Assembly (NCBI RefSeq): GCF_963860125.1
Contig: NZ_CAWLFA010000001.1
Span: forward strand, 2,480,001 to 2,544,000
Direction: 5' to 3'
DNA from: Picosynechococcus sp. PCC 7002
GTDB taxonomy: Bacteria; Cyanobacteriota; Cyanobacteriia; Cyanobacteriales; MRBY01
DNA length: 64,000 nt
Below the pieces are notes generated by a model. The model was not told where the DNA came from. It searched no databases and saw only the letters and a program-made list of their open reading frames with translations. Shown here piece by piece: positions 1-8,691 of this stretch (its first letter is position 1; each line of letters opens with the position of its first letter). A program made the translations under genes and the position numbers.

Positions 1-227
1 CGAAGTTCCTCGTGAAGCAATCCGGCGGCGCGATCGCTGGAAGCGGCCCCAAAAGAATTACTACAAACCAATTCAGCGAGGTCGGCGGTATGGTGGGCTG
101 GACTTTTTTGGACGGGGCGCATTTCATAGAGCGTGACCGGAACCCCGGCTTGGGCAATTTGCCAGGCGGCTTCTGTGCCAGCGAGGCCACCACCAATTAC
201 AGTTACAGGAGGCAGGGTCTTAGTCAT
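1..227 (-). CDS. trmFO: tRNA (m5U54) methyltransferase TrmFO, N-terminal part (runs off left edge)
   Basis: The minus strand carries an open frame from an ATG at 225-227 to the window edge, about 75 residues. It begins with the FAD-binding glycine-rich stretch VIGGGLAGTEAAWQ (residues 10-23) and contains ELVCSNSFGAASSDRAAGLL, characteristic of TrmFO. The family uses methylenetetrahydrofolate and reduced FAD to make m5U at position 54 of the tRNA T-loop, in the cytoplasm. The rest of the gene lies outside the window. It is separate from the DUF1830 gene upstream on the same strand (about 130 bp gap). Family assignment is firm; completeness cannot be judged. Confidence 0.9.
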   Translation of the reverse strand, partial: MTKTLPPVTVIGGGLAGTEAAWQIAQAGVPVTLYEMRPVQKSPAHHTADLAELVCSNSFGAASSDRAAGLLHEEL

Positions 228-357
228 GGGCGGTCAAGGTCAAATAGAGTTAGGAGCGGTATTCTATCTTACATTTTGGCTTTGGGGTTTAACGATGGGG
301 GAAGACAAAATAAAACCACCCCGGAGGATGGCTCGTGGCAAAAATTTAAGGAAAAAC

Positions 358-696
358 TTAGGGGGCGATCGCCACCGGTCTAGCCGCAGGAATATCTTGA
401 TTCACCGGGGCCGGCTCTGGTTCATCTGTTTCCGAGCCAGTTTCTTGCATTGCCAGACGATAGCAGGGGATCGTGTCCGATAAAATAGCACTCGCCATCA
501 TCCCCGTATGAATTTCTAAGATCGCCTGGGGGAGGGCTTCAAATATTAGCCGTTGCCCGGGAAAAACAACCCGCTCAAAATACCAATCTTCAACATTTGT
601 AATACGCGCAACTTGAATTTGACTGGTTGCATTTACATAGCAGCAAAGTAGAGCTTTGTTGTCATCATTTGGGATGGGATCAAGAATTTGAGCCAT
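358..696 (-). CDS. DUF1830 domain-containing protein
   Basis: This 112-residue protein has the features of the cyanobacterial DUF1830 family: an N-terminal DDNKALLCCYVNATSQIQVA segment followed by WYFERVVFPGQRLIFEA. The last 30 residues are rich in Pro, Glu and Ala and probably disordered. There is no signal peptide or membrane helix, so it is likely cytoplasmic. The function of the family is unknown. The start is the ATG at 694-696, and an AT-rich stretch suitable for a promoter lies upstream. It sits 130 bp upstream of trmFO on the same strand; co-transcription is possible but not shown. Confidence 0.85.
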   Translation of the reverse strand: MAQILDPIPNDDNKALLCCYVNATSQIQVARITNVEDWYFERVVFPGQRLIFEALPQAILEIHTGMMASAILSDTIPCYRLAMQETGSETDEPEPAPVNQDIPAARPVAIAP

Positions 697-1161
697 GGGA
701 TTCCTGGGTAAATATTTAAATAGTCTTTTATATCTCTCGATGATAAGCTAACACCGATTGATCCCCAATGGTTGTAACGTCTACTACAAAGACATAAGCT
801 AAGCAAAATAGTTCTTCTTGAAAGTTTGATATTTCTTTATCTATTCGCATTTTGGCAAGATGTTTTCCGAATTTTTCTTTTGTAATTTAAGTAACAATTT
901 TTGATATAAAACCTTATTCTTAAAAGTGTTTCTGGATCCCCAAAAGAATCTTAAGAAAAAATTAAGTTCTTTAAGCTACAAAATAACGCTTGGGGCCAAG
1001 ACGAAAGCCAATGGGCAAAACTCGACAAATCATCAGGAATTCCATCACCACAGGTCACGAAGGAGAGAATTCTCTGAATTCGTCCCGAGAGTCTAGGTAT
1101 CGATCCGGCGATCGCGGTAATATCGACTGATCAAATCCGTTGTTTCGCCGCTTGTTTCACC
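697..1161. other. Gene-poor intergenic stretch between divergent genes
   Basis: About 465 bp separate the divergent DUF1830 and plsC-like genes. The left part (about 700-980) is AT-rich and probably carries the promoters. The right part has higher GC, contains GAATTC three times within 1037-1081 and one HIP1 site near 1108. It also holds an open frame of 39 codons (1011-1130) with no clear ribosome-binding site. I see no tRNA, known riboswitch or terminator here. Confidence 0.6.
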
Positions 1162-1815
1162 ATGCCTGAGTTAGAATCTCCCCGCGCCAGGGAACCTTTG
1201 AGTAGCCTGATTCTTTATCGTGCCTTTAAGTGGGGCTTTGTGAACCCGGTGTTTCGGACGTATTTTCGGGGCCGGGTGTATGGGGTCGAGCATGTGCCCA
1301 GGGAGGGGCCATTTATCGCGGTGAGTAACCATGCCAGTAACTTTGACCCGCCGATTTTGTCCAATTGCCTCTGTCGTCCGGTGGCTTTTATGGCGAAGGA
1401 AGAATTATTTCAGGTGCCAATTCTCAAGCAGGCGATCGCCCTCTATGGCGCTTACCCAGTGAAGCGGGGGGCCGGGGATCGGGGGGCGATCCGCGCGGCG
1501 ATCAAAGCCCTCGAACAAGGTTGGGGCGTGGGTATTTTTCTCCAGGGAACCCGGACTCCAGACGGTATGATCACCGATCCTAAACCTGGTGCAGCCCTCA
1601 TTGCGGCGAAAGCCCAGGTTCCTCTCCTGCCAATCAGTCTTTGGGGCACTGAGAAAATTTTAGTCAAGGGGAAGAAAATGCCCCAATCGGTACCTTTAAC
1701 CGTGCGCATCGGTGAGGCGATCGCCCCACCCCCAGCCGTGAAAAAAGAATCCCTGAACCAAGTAACCCAAACCTGTACCGAGGTTATTAATCAACTGCAC
1801 CACCTAGGTCGTTAA
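1162..1815 (+). CDS. plsC: 1-acyl-sn-glycerol-3-phosphate acyltransferase (PlsC family)
   Basis: A 217-residue membrane-associated acyltransferase that would transfer an acyl chain to lysophosphatidic acid to make phosphatidic acid. The catalytic HX4D motif is present as NHASNFD (His57, Asp62). The second block reads FLQGTR (residues 127-131) where the family usually has EGTR, so the common Glu is Gln. The block-IV Pro region (PLLPISLWG) is intact. Length is normal for a bacterial LPLAT. The start is the ATG at 1162. A neighbouring MBL hydrolase gene lies 226 bp downstream on the same strand. It may be one of several LPLAT paralogues, so the exact acyl acceptor is uncertain. Confidence 0.85.
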   Translation: MPELESPRAREPLSSLILYRAFKWGFVNPVFRTYFRGRVYGVEHVPREGPFIAVSNHASNFDPPILSNCLCRPVAFMAKEELFQVPILKQAIALYGAYPVKRGAGDRGAIRAAIKALEQGWGVGIFLQGTRTPDGMITDPKPGAALIAAKAQVPLLPISLWGTEKILVKGKKMPQSVPLTVRIGEAIAPPPAVKKESLNQVTQTCTEVINQLHHLGR

Positions 1816-2041
1816 TCTGGTGATCCAAATCATGCTACGTAAGTGATGCAAACCCCCTAAATCGACGGCCGGGTTTGTTAGTCTAACGGTATCTATTCTT
1901 ACTATCTTGCTTGTTTTACCAATAAAAATGCTGGTCGCATCAAAGCCCTAGGCAGTCTTACCATTGCCAAAAACCAACGATCTCAGGCAAGACACCCTTC
2001 TCACGTCAATTCATTTAATGTTCACGTAATATTTACGAGCC

Positions 2042-2953
2042 ATGGTCCAGGCCCAGACCCAGACGGAATTTAAGATCAAGTTTTGGGGGGTGCGTGGCAG
2101 TATTCCTTGTCCCGGGCGAGAAACCGTCCGCTACGGGGGCAACACCTCCTGTGTAGAAATGTGCGCGGGAAATCAACGCCTAATCTTTGATGGCGGTACG
2201 GGACTGCGCCTGCTGGGTGAAGCGTTGGTCGCTGAATCAGCACCGATTGCTGCCCATCTATTTTTTTCCCACTCCCATTGGGATCACATCCAGGGGTTTC
2301 CTTTTTTTACGCCCGCTTTTCAGCCGCAAAATCGTTTCAATATCTATGGCGTCACTGCGGACGATGAGATCCCGATTCAAAAACGGCTCCATGACCAAAT
2401 GCTCCATCCCAACTTTCCGGTGCCTCTCCAGGTGATGCGGGCGGAGTTAAATTTTGTTGCCTTAGCCCTGGGGGAAACGGTGTCCCTCGGAGAAGTACGA
2501 GTCACCAATGGCCCTTTGAATCATCCCGGTGGCGCGGTGGGTTATCGGGTCGATTGGCAAGGTTTAGGGGTCGCCTACATCACAGACACGGAACATTACG
2601 GCGATCGCCTCGATGATCAAGTGCTACGGCTCGCCCAGGGGGCCGATGTCCTCATTATGGATGCGACCTACACGGACGAGGAATATCATGATCCGCGCCA
2701 TAGCAAAGTGAGCTGGGGCCATAGTACCTGGCAAGAGGCGGTGAAGGTGGCCCAGGCCGCCAACGTTAAGCAATTAATTTTGTTTCACCATGATCCAAGC
2801 CATGGTGATGATTTCCTCGATGGCGTCCAAGCAGCGGCCCAGGCTATTTTTCCCCGAACGGCGATCGCCCAAGAAGGAAAGACCATTATTTTGCAAGCCT
2901 CCGGAGAAGGAAATCCTGGGCTGCCTGGGTCGGCCCAAGCACTATCCGTCTGA
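2042..2953 (+). CDS. MBL-fold metal-dependent hydrolase
   Basis: A 303-residue metallo-beta-lactamase fold protein. The N-terminus KFWGVRGSIPCPG and the metal motif HSHWDH (residues 77-82) are complete, and further His ligands are seen in LNHPGG, TDTEHYG and HHDPSH. This arrangement matches the subgroup that includes response-regulator-linked and phosphodiesterase-like hydrolases, and it has no signal peptide. The substrate cannot be told from sequence. The ATG at 2042 gives the full N-terminal beta strand. ribF starts 42 bp downstream on the same strand, so they may share a transcript. Confidence 0.85.
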   Translation: MVQAQTQTEFKIKFWGVRGSIPCPGRETVRYGGNTSCVEMCAGNQRLIFDGGTGLRLLGEALVAESAPIAAHLFFSHSHWDHIQGFPFFTPAFQPQNRFNIYGVTADDEIPIQKRLHDQMLHPNFPVPLQVMRAELNFVALALGETVSLGEVRVTNGPLNHPGGAVGYRVDWQGLGVAYITDTEHYGDRLDDQVLRLAQGADVLIMDATYTDEEYHDPRHSKVSWGHSTWQEAVKVAQAANVKQLILFHHDPSHGDDFLDGVQAAAQAIFPRTAIAQEGKTIILQASGEGNPGLPGSAQALSV

Positions 2954-2994
2954 TATCGGTATAAAATACGGTCAAATGTTTCGGACTGTAAAGC

Positions 2995-3990
2995 GTGCGG
3001 GTAATCTCATCAACAACTGAAGCGTTAACACCCACTTGCATTGCCCTGGGCAATTTTGACGGGGTTCACCGGGGACACCAGCGGGTCATTGCCCCGGCGG
3101 TTACCCAAGCAAGGGCGCTGTCCCAAGGGGTTGTGGTGGGCGATCGCCTTTCAAATTCTCCTAAAATCCACGCCACCGTTGTCACCTTTGACCCCCACCC
3201 CCGGGAGTTTTTCTCTGGGAACCCCCAACATCTCCTCACGCCCCTCCCGGAGAAACAAGCCTTTCTGGCGCAGTTTGGGATCGAACAATTGGTGTTACTC
3301 CCCTTCGATCGGGAACTCGCGGCCCTCTCTCCCCAGGAGTTTGTCGCCGAAATCCTCGTCAAACAGTTACAAACCCAGTCCATTAGTGTCGGGAGTGATT
3401 TTTCCTTTGGTCGAGGGCGGAGTGGCAGTGCCACTGATCTCCAGGCGATCGCCAAAAGCTTTGGGATCGATGTTCATATCACGCCCCTGTGCCGGGAAGC
3501 CGAAACAAGAATTAGCAGTTCTGCCATTCGCGAAGCCCTGGCGACGGGACAAATTCAATACGCAAATCAACTCCTCGGTCGTCCCTATTCCCTCCAAGGC
3601 ACCGTAACCCATGGTCAAAAATTAGGCCGTCAAATCGGTTTTCCCACCGCCAATCTCCAGGGAGAAGCGACGAAATTTTTACCGAAATACGGAGTCTATG
3701 CGGTGCAAGTCACCAGCGATGTTTTGCCCACCGCCCAATGGGGCATACTAAACATTGGGTGTCGTCCCACGGTCACAACCACTGCCCTGCCGACGGTGGA
3801 AGTGCACCTCTTGGATTATCACCAGGATCTCTATGGGGCCAACCTGAAGGTGGATCTCCTCCATTACCTGCGTCCAGAACAAAAATTTGCCTCCCTCCAG
3901 GCCCTCCAAAATCAAATTCACCAGGATGGCGATCGCGCCCGTACCCTGCTCACCACCACCTCCAATCAGCATGAAAGAACGCATTCGTGA
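2995..3990 (+). CDS. ribF: Bifunctional riboflavin kinase / FAD synthetase RibF
   Basis: A 331-residue enzyme that makes FMN from riboflavin and then FAD. The N-terminal nucleotidyltransferase domain shows GNFDGVHRGH (residues 19-28) and the ISSSAIREAL motif. The C-terminal riboflavin kinase domain begins near LGRPYSLQG and contains GRQIGFPTANL. I use the GTG at 2995 because it leaves ten residues before the conserved core and no ATG is better placed. The 3' end overlaps the next gene by 20 bp, which suggests translational coupling with the MoxR-type ATPase. Confidence 0.93.
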   Translation: MRVISSTTEALTPTCIALGNFDGVHRGHQRVIAPAVTQARALSQGVVVGDRLSNSPKIHATVVTFDPHPREFFSGNPQHLLTPLPEKQAFLAQFGIEQLVLLPFDRELAALSPQEFVAEILVKQLQTQSISVGSDFSFGRGRSGSATDLQAIAKSFGIDVHITPLCREAETRISSSAIREALATGQIQYANQLLGRPYSLQGTVTHGQKLGRQIGFPTANLQGEATKFLPKYGVYAVQVTSDVLPTAQWGILNIGCRPTVTTTALPTVEVHLLDYHQDLYGANLKVDLLHYLRPEQKFASLQALQNQIHQDGDRARTLLTTTSNQHERTHS

Positions 3991-4915
3991 CCTCACCGAT
4001 AACCTCTCGAAAACCATCGTCGGTAAAGAAGATGCCATTCGTCTTGTCCTTGTGGCGATGTTAAGTGGCGGCCATGTGCTCCTCGAAGACGTCCCCGGCG
4101 TCGGCAAGACACTTTTAGCAAAATCTCTCGCCCGTTCCGTCAATGGCCGCTTTCAGCGGATTCAATGCACCCCCGATCTTTTACCCAGTGACATTACAGG
4201 CACCAATATTTGGAATCCCAGTAGCCGTGAATTTGAATTTTTATCCGGCCCTGTGTTTGCCAATGTCCTCCTCGCCGACGAAATTAATCGGGCCACCCCC
4301 CGTACCCAGTCCGCACTTCTTGAGGTGATGGAAGAGCAACAGGTGACCGTCGATGGTGAAGCCCGTAAAGTGCCTAAACCTTTTTTCGTGATTGCGACCC
4401 AGAACCCCATCGAATACCAGGGCACCTTTCCGCTCCCAGAAGCCCAGATGGACCGTTTTATTCTTTCGCTTACCCTCGGCTATCCTGGCTTTTCTGAGGA
4501 GGTGGATATGCTCCAACTCCACCAATCCCGCATTGCCCCAGAGGAACTCAAGCCCTGTATTTCCCTAGAGGAGATGCGTGAACTCCAAAGTCTTGTGAAT
4601 CAAATCCACGTCGAAAAATCGATCCAGGAATATATTGTCAAAATTGTCCAAAAATCTCGCAATTACGAAGGGATTATTCTGGGGGTCAGTCCCCGGGGTA
4701 CGGTGGCTCTCCAGCGGGCGGCCCAGGCCTATGCGTTCTTGGCGGATCGAGATTTCATTACGACCGATGACATCAAATACCTTGCACCGTTTGTTTTAGC
4801 TCATCGGGTGATTGTCACTGGTGGCAAAGGCGCGAAGGACGTGATCAAGACTTTGGTGGCAACAATTACTGACCCTTCCACGCCCAATAGTGATTACAGT
4901 TTGCCGACGACCTAA
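3971..4915 (+). CDS. MoxR-family AAA+ ATPase
   Basis: A 314-residue MoxR-type AAA+ ATPase. Walker A is DVPGVGKT (residues 40-47), Walker B is LLADE (100-104), followed by INRATPRTQSALLEVMEE, and the sensor region reads FVIATQNP. MoxR ATPases usually act as chaperones that mature or insert metals into partner proteins with a VWA domain. No VWA or DUF58 gene is adjacent, so this is an orphan within the window. I chose the ATG at 3971; an in-frame upstream extension would lie deep inside ribF. The 20-bp overlap with ribF implies coupled translation. Confidence 0.9.
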   Translation: MKERIRDLTDNLSKTIVGKEDAIRLVLVAMLSGGHVLLEDVPGVGKTLLAKSLARSVNGRFQRIQCTPDLLPSDITGTNIWNPSSREFEFLSGPVFANVLLADEINRATPRTQSALLEVMEEQQVTVDGEARKVPKPFFVIATQNPIEYQGTFPLPEAQMDRFILSLTLGYPGFSEEVDMLQLHQSRIAPEELKPCISLEEMRELQSLVNQIHVEKSIQEYIVKIVQKSRNYEGIILGVSPRGTVALQRAAQAYAFLADRDFITTDDIKYLAPFVLAHRVIVTGGKGAKDVIKTLVATITDPSTPNSDYSLPTT

Positions 4916-4973
4916 AATCACCATGTTAAGATTAGTAACGTTTTGTGTTTTTTAGGATTAATGGGGCAACTGG

Positions 4974-5519
4974 ATGTTCGGCAAAATTTCCCTGGGTAGT
5001 GTGGGTTTAGTGGTGGGAGGTATTCTCTCGGTGGTCGGCTTTGCGGCCTATGGCTTTGGTAATGCCACCTTGAATTTGGCGGGAATGTTCTACGGCATCC
5101 CGATTCTTTTGGGGGGGTTGGCCCTCAAGGCAGCGGAAATTAAACCGATCGCCTACAGCAAAGCGCTTTCACCGGAACTAGAAGCACTGCGAGAAAGCCA
5201 GGCAACGGCCACTCAACAACAAATCAGAAAAGACGTGACGCGCTATCGCTATGGTCAAGATTGTCATTTAGATGATGCCTTAGAACGCCTGGGATTAAGC
5301 CCGACGGACGAGGAACGGCCTCTATTGCACCACATCCGCGAGGAGTCTCGGAAAGGGCGTTATGCGCTGGTGCTGGAATTTAAGTCGCCGTTATTTTCCC
5401 TGGAAGATTGGCAGACACGTCAGGAAAAAATTGAGCGGTTTTTTGGCCCGGATGTCACGGCGGCGATCGCCCAACCCACAGAAGATGAAATTGAACTGGC
5501 ATTGATTCGTGCTGAGTAG
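4974..5519 (+). CDS. DUF2854 domain-containing membrane protein
   Basis: A 181-residue protein of the DUF2854 family, found in cyanobacteria and plant chloroplasts. Two hydrophobic helices lie at the N-terminus (about residues 6-28 and 31-50), and the rest is soluble and mainly helical, with the segment RYRYGQDCHLDDALERLGL. It is probably anchored in the thylakoid or plasma membrane. The function is unknown. The start is the ATG at 4974. It lies 58 bp after the MoxR-type gene and may be part of the same transcript. Confidence 0.82.
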   Translation: MFGKISLGSVGLVVGGILSVVGFAAYGFGNATLNLAGMFYGIPILLGGLALKAAEIKPIAYSKALSPELEALRESQATATQQQIRKDVTRYRYGQDCHLDDALERLGLSPTDEERPLLHHIREESRKGRYALVLEFKSPLFSLEDWQTRQEKIERFFGPDVTAAIAQPTEDEIELALIRAE

Positions 5520-5653
5520 CCGATGGGGGCGATCTATTTATAAAACTTTACGATGTTGCTAAGTATTGCAAAGGAAATAAAGCAAAGGCTCAGCTTTGGG
5601 CAAAACTAGGGACAATTACGCTAAAAAATCCAAAATTTATTTAATTGTTATTT

Positions 5654-5658
5654 AGGAG
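5654..5658 (+). promoter_or_regulatory. Ribosome-binding site of psaK
   Basis: AGGAG lies nine bases before the psaK ATG at 5668, the clearest Shine-Dalgarno sequence in this part of the window. It supports the chosen start and fits an abundantly translated photosystem gene. The roughly 130 bp upstream are AT-rich and should hold the promoter, though I cannot place -35 and -10 boxes with confidence. Confidence 0.65.
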
Positions 5659-5667
5659 TCAAGATTT

Positions 5668-5931
5668 ATGTCCCTTGCCCTTACCGTTGCTGCCGCTGTG
5701 CCCACCACCATGGCCTGGAGCCCCAAAGTCGCCGTTGTGATGGTGATTTGTAATGTTTTGGCGATCGCCATTGGGAAAGCCACCATTAAGCACCCTTCCG
5801 AAGGCCCCGAATTGCCGATGCCTGATATGTTTGGTGGCATGGGTCTTCCTGCACTCCTCGCAACCACGAGTTTCGGACATATCCTCGGTGTTGGGGTAAT
5901 CCTCGGCTTGGGTAGCATGGGTGCGATCTAA
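5668..5931 (+). CDS. psaK: Photosystem I reaction center subunit PsaK
   Basis: An 87-residue thylakoid membrane protein. It has two transmembrane helices (about residues 18-37 and 64-85) joined by a charged, Gly/Pro-rich stromal loop (KHPSEGPELPMPDMFGGMG). PsaK sits at the outer edge of photosystem I, binds chlorophyll and carotenoid, and helps couple phycobilisome energy to PSI. The N-terminal eight or so residues form the short presequence seen in cyanobacterial PsaK. A strong terminator follows at 6016, so the gene is probably monocistronic. Confidence 0.95.
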   Translation: MSLALTVAAAVPTTMAWSPKVAVVMVICNVLAIAIGKATIKHPSEGPELPMPDMFGGMGLPALLATTSFGHILGVGVILGLGSMGAI

Positions 5932-6015
5932 AGAATCTGTGTTTGCTGGTCTGAATTTGAGCTTGTTATTTTTAAAATTCGTCGTTTTGTCTTTTGTTTT
6001 GGAGAAGGTTGTTGC

Positions 6016-6042
6016 ATCCCCGGAGTTTTTCTGGGGATTTTT
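6016..6042 (+). terminator. Rho-independent terminator of psaK
   Basis: ATCCCC at 6016-6021 pairs with GGGGAT at 6033-6038; additional pairs extend into the loop, and a run of T follows immediately. It lies 85 bp after the psaK stop codon. Confidence 0.8.
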
Positions 6043-6180
6043 GTTTTGGTGGGTGGTCTTAAAATCTAGGGGCGATCGCCCTTGGTTAGCAACGACGCCG
6101 AACAACGCTAGCAAATTAGCTGTTTTACAATAAAAGGCTAAACCTCCATTGCAACTGCCCGTCTAAAGTTGACCGCCCCT

Positions 6181-7401
6181 ATGCTCGCCGAAATTAAAAG
6201 CCTTGCGGAAAAATTAGCGCCCCGTTTAATTGAAATTCGTCGCCACATCCACGCCCACCCCGAACTCAGCGGCGAGGAACAACAGACAGCAGCCTATGTG
6301 TCTGGAGTTTTGTCTTCCTGTGGCATTGCGGTACAGGAGTCAGTGGGAAAAACTGGGGTGGTTGGTAATCTCCGGGGCCAAGGGACAGACCCGCGCACCC
6401 TAGGGATTCGCGTCGATATGGATGCGCTGCCAATCCAAGAATGTACAAACTTAGACTATGCTTCTACCCGCATGGGAGTAATGCACGCCTGCGGCCATGA
6501 TGTGCACACAACAGTGGGTCTGGGAGCGGCGATGGTTTTGGCTCAACTCCCGGAGGCGATCGGCGGCAACATCCGCTTTTTATTCCAGCCCGCCGAAGAA
6601 ATTGCCCAGGGAGCGAAATGGATGGTCGATGACGGGGCCTTGGTAGGGATCGATGGGGTGATTGGTTTGCACGTTTTCCCGACCATTCCCGCTAAAACCA
6701 TCGGAATTCGCTATGGTGCCCTCACTGCCGCCGCCGATGATTTAGAAATTTTTATCTATGGCGAATCGGGCCATGGGGCGCGACCTCACCAAGCCATTGA
6801 TGCGATTTGGATTGCGGCCCAGGTGATCACAGCCCTACAACAGTCGATCAGCCGCACCCAAAATCCCCTGCGACCCATTGTCCTGACCATTGGCAAAATT
6901 AACGGGGGCCGGGCGGCAAATGTTATCGCCGATGAGGTACACATGACTGGCACTGTGCGATCGCTCCATCCAGAGACCCATGCGGATTTACCCCAATGGA
7001 TTGAAAATATTGTCGCCAACATCTGCAATACCTACGGCGCAAAATATAAGGTCAACTACCAGCGGGGGGTGCCTTCGGTGCAAAATGATCCTGACTTGAC
7101 GAAAATTCTTGAACAGGCGAGTCGGGAAGCCCTAGGTGATCGCCACGTCGAAATTTTACCGGAGCCTTCTCTGGGGGCCGAGGATTTTTCCATGTACCTC
7201 GAAAATCTTCCGGGAACGATGTTTCGCTTGGGGGTCGGCCACCAAAACCGCTTGAACTATCCCCTGCACCATCCCCTCTTTGACATTGACGAAAGTGCAA
7301 TTCTCACAGGGGTAATTACCCTCGCCTACACGGCCCATAAATATTTCCAAGAAACAGCCCCGGCTTCAACCCACCAATCTCTAGAAAACACCCCACAATA
7401 G
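6181..7401 (+). CDS. M20 family amidohydrolase (N-acyl-amino acid hydrolase type)
   Basis: A 406-residue metallopeptidase of subfamily M20D. Metal-site motifs are visible in order: RVDMDALPI (78-86), MHACGHDVHT (101-110, with Cys103 and His105), FQPAEE (135-140), GLHVFP, and the C-terminal HHPLFDIDE. A dimerisation domain fills the middle. Such enzymes hydrolyse N-acyl amino acids or amino-acid conjugates in the cytoplasm; the natural substrate is not predictable. I prefer the ATG at 6181; an in-frame TTG at 6169 would add four residues. Neither has a clear ribosome-binding site. Confidence 0.88.
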   Translation: MLAEIKSLAEKLAPRLIEIRRHIHAHPELSGEEQQTAAYVSGVLSSCGIAVQESVGKTGVVGNLRGQGTDPRTLGIRVDMDALPIQECTNLDYASTRMGVMHACGHDVHTTVGLGAAMVLAQLPEAIGGNIRFLFQPAEEIAQGAKWMVDDGALVGIDGVIGLHVFPTIPAKTIGIRYGALTAAADDLEIFIYGESGHGARPHQAIDAIWIAAQVITALQQSISRTQNPLRPIVLTIGKINGGRAANVIADEVHMTGTVRSLHPETHADLPQWIENIVANICNTYGAKYKVNYQRGVPSVQNDPDLTKILEQASREALGDRHVEILPEPSLGAEDFSMYLENLPGTMFRLGVGHQNRLNYPLHHPLFDIDESAILTGVITLAYTAHKYFQETAPASTHQSLENTPQ

Positions 7402-7432
7402 AGGAGATTATTTTTTGAGGTAACAGCAAGCT

Positions 7433-7720
7433 ATGGCTTTTCCCCAACGCGATCTTCGTCAGGTTCACCGTCGTCTTGTGCCCATTATGGTGGCTCCTCT
7501 CTTGATTACGGTGCTAACGGGATCCCTGTTTCAAGTGGCTTCTTTGACGGGCAACACGGCGGACTTTTTTTGGCTATTAGAACTCCACCGGGGACATTTT
7601 GGGCCGGTGAACTTAGAGGTAATCTATCCTTTTCTCAATGCCTTGGGCCTGCTTTTGCTCCTGGCCAGTGGGGCGATGATCTGGTGGACGACGCGACCAC
7701 GGCAGCGGCAACGCCCTTAA
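7433..7720 (+). CDS. Small PepSY-type transmembrane protein
   Basis: A 95-residue integral membrane protein with two hydrophobic helices (about 16-35 and 62-84). The pattern RQVHRRLVP...LTGSLFQ...LELHRGHFG resembles the PepSY-associated transmembrane helix family, which often has His residues near the membrane face. The basic tail TTRPRQRQRP is probably cytoplasmic. No catalytic motif is present and the function is unknown. It lies 31 bp after the amidohydrolase and 42 bp before pheA, so the three may form one operon. Confidence 0.75.
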   Translation: MAFPQRDLRQVHRRLVPIMVAPLLITVLTGSLFQVASLTGNTADFFWLLELHRGHFGPVNLEVIYPFLNALGLLLLLASGAMIWWTTRPRQRQRP

Positions 7721-7762
7721 AAATTGGTAGGATTGGAAACATTCGCCAATTAATCGTCGGGT

Positions 7763-8641
7763 ATGACCATAAAAATTGCTCACCTTGGGCCAGCGGGCAC
7801 CAACGCCGAAGCAGCGGCACAGACCTATCAAGGGTGGTTGCAGCGGGAACAATCTCCGGCTGTTGATCTAGTTCCCTGCCAGAGCATTGCCCAGAGTTTG
7901 TATGCCCTAGCCCACGATGAGGTGCAATTAGCGGTGATCCCGGTGGAAAATTCAATTCAAGGGTCGGTGGCGATCGCCTTAGATTTGGTCTGGGAATTGC
8001 ATCCTTTATCCATCTGCCATCAAATTATTCTGCCCATCCACCATGCCCTAATTTCCTTTGCCTCAGACTTTAGCGACATCAAAGAAGTCCGCTCCCACCC
8101 CCAGGCCTTGGCCCAATGTCAGCGGTGGCTGGAAAAACATCTCCCCCATGCGGCCCTGATTGAAGCAAATTCCACAACTGCAGTCCTGGGTAGCCTCAAG
8201 GACAATCCTCACCTGGGGGCGATCGCCGCGCCCCGGGCAGCACATCTTTACCACTTACCCATCGTGGTGGATGCCATTGGTGATTTTCCGCAAAATTGCA
8301 CCCGGTTTTGGGTTTTAGGGAAGGACGTCCAGACGGCTGGGGATGTGATTTCCCTTGCCTTTACCCTGCCCGCAAAAATTCCTGGGGTTCTCGTGAGTGC
8401 CCTAGAGGTCTTTGCCCGCCGCAAAATTAACCTCAGCCGCATTGAATCGCGCCCCACGAAACGCTCCCTGGGAGAATATTTATTTTTTGTCGATCTCGAT
8501 GGTTGTCTCACAAATCCCGATGTTCAAGCAGCCCTGACGGAACTCCAGACCCACACAGAAATTTTGAAAATCCTCGGCAACTACCGCACGATTCCTTTAG
8601 TTTCCCTGGGGGCAACGCCCGCCTCTGATCTCCAGGTGTAG
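7763..8641 (+). CDS. pheA: Prephenate dehydratase PheA
   Basis: A 292-residue monofunctional prephenate dehydratase, converting prephenate to phenylpyruvate for phenylalanine synthesis. Motifs: HLGPAGTNAEAA (7-18), VIPVENS (58-64), SHPQALAQC (111-119) and the catalytic TRFWVLG (180-186). A C-terminal ACT domain (about 200-280) carries the ESRP motif at 228-231, which binds phenylalanine for feedback inhibition. There is no chorismate mutase domain. The gene converges with cphA, with only 50 bp between the stops. Confidence 0.94.
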   Translation: MTIKIAHLGPAGTNAEAAAQTYQGWLQREQSPAVDLVPCQSIAQSLYALAHDEVQLAVIPVENSIQGSVAIALDLVWELHPLSICHQIILPIHHALISFASDFSDIKEVRSHPQALAQCQRWLEKHLPHAALIEANSTTAVLGSLKDNPHLGAIAAPRAAHLYHLPIVVDAIGDFPQNCTRFWVLGKDVQTAGDVISLAFTLPAKIPGVLVSALEVFARRKINLSRIESRPTKRSLGEYLFFVDLDGCLTNPDVQAALTELQTHTEILKILGNYRTIPLVSLGATPASDLQV

Positions 8642-8691
8642 GATGCTCGTTTTTTGTTTGAAAAATAGGTGAGTTACGGACAAACGACCCC

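Noticed and set aside
12..483. Plus-strand frames at the left edge
   Set aside because: They are antisense to trmFO and the DUF1830 gene, which have clear family matches.
5659..6114. 151-codon minus-strand frame over psaK
   Set aside because: It is the antisense of psaK and its terminator; psaK is certain and the antisense product is unnatural.
8642..8691. Terminator between pheA and cphA
   Set aside because: No stable hairpin with T run was found in the 50-bp gap.
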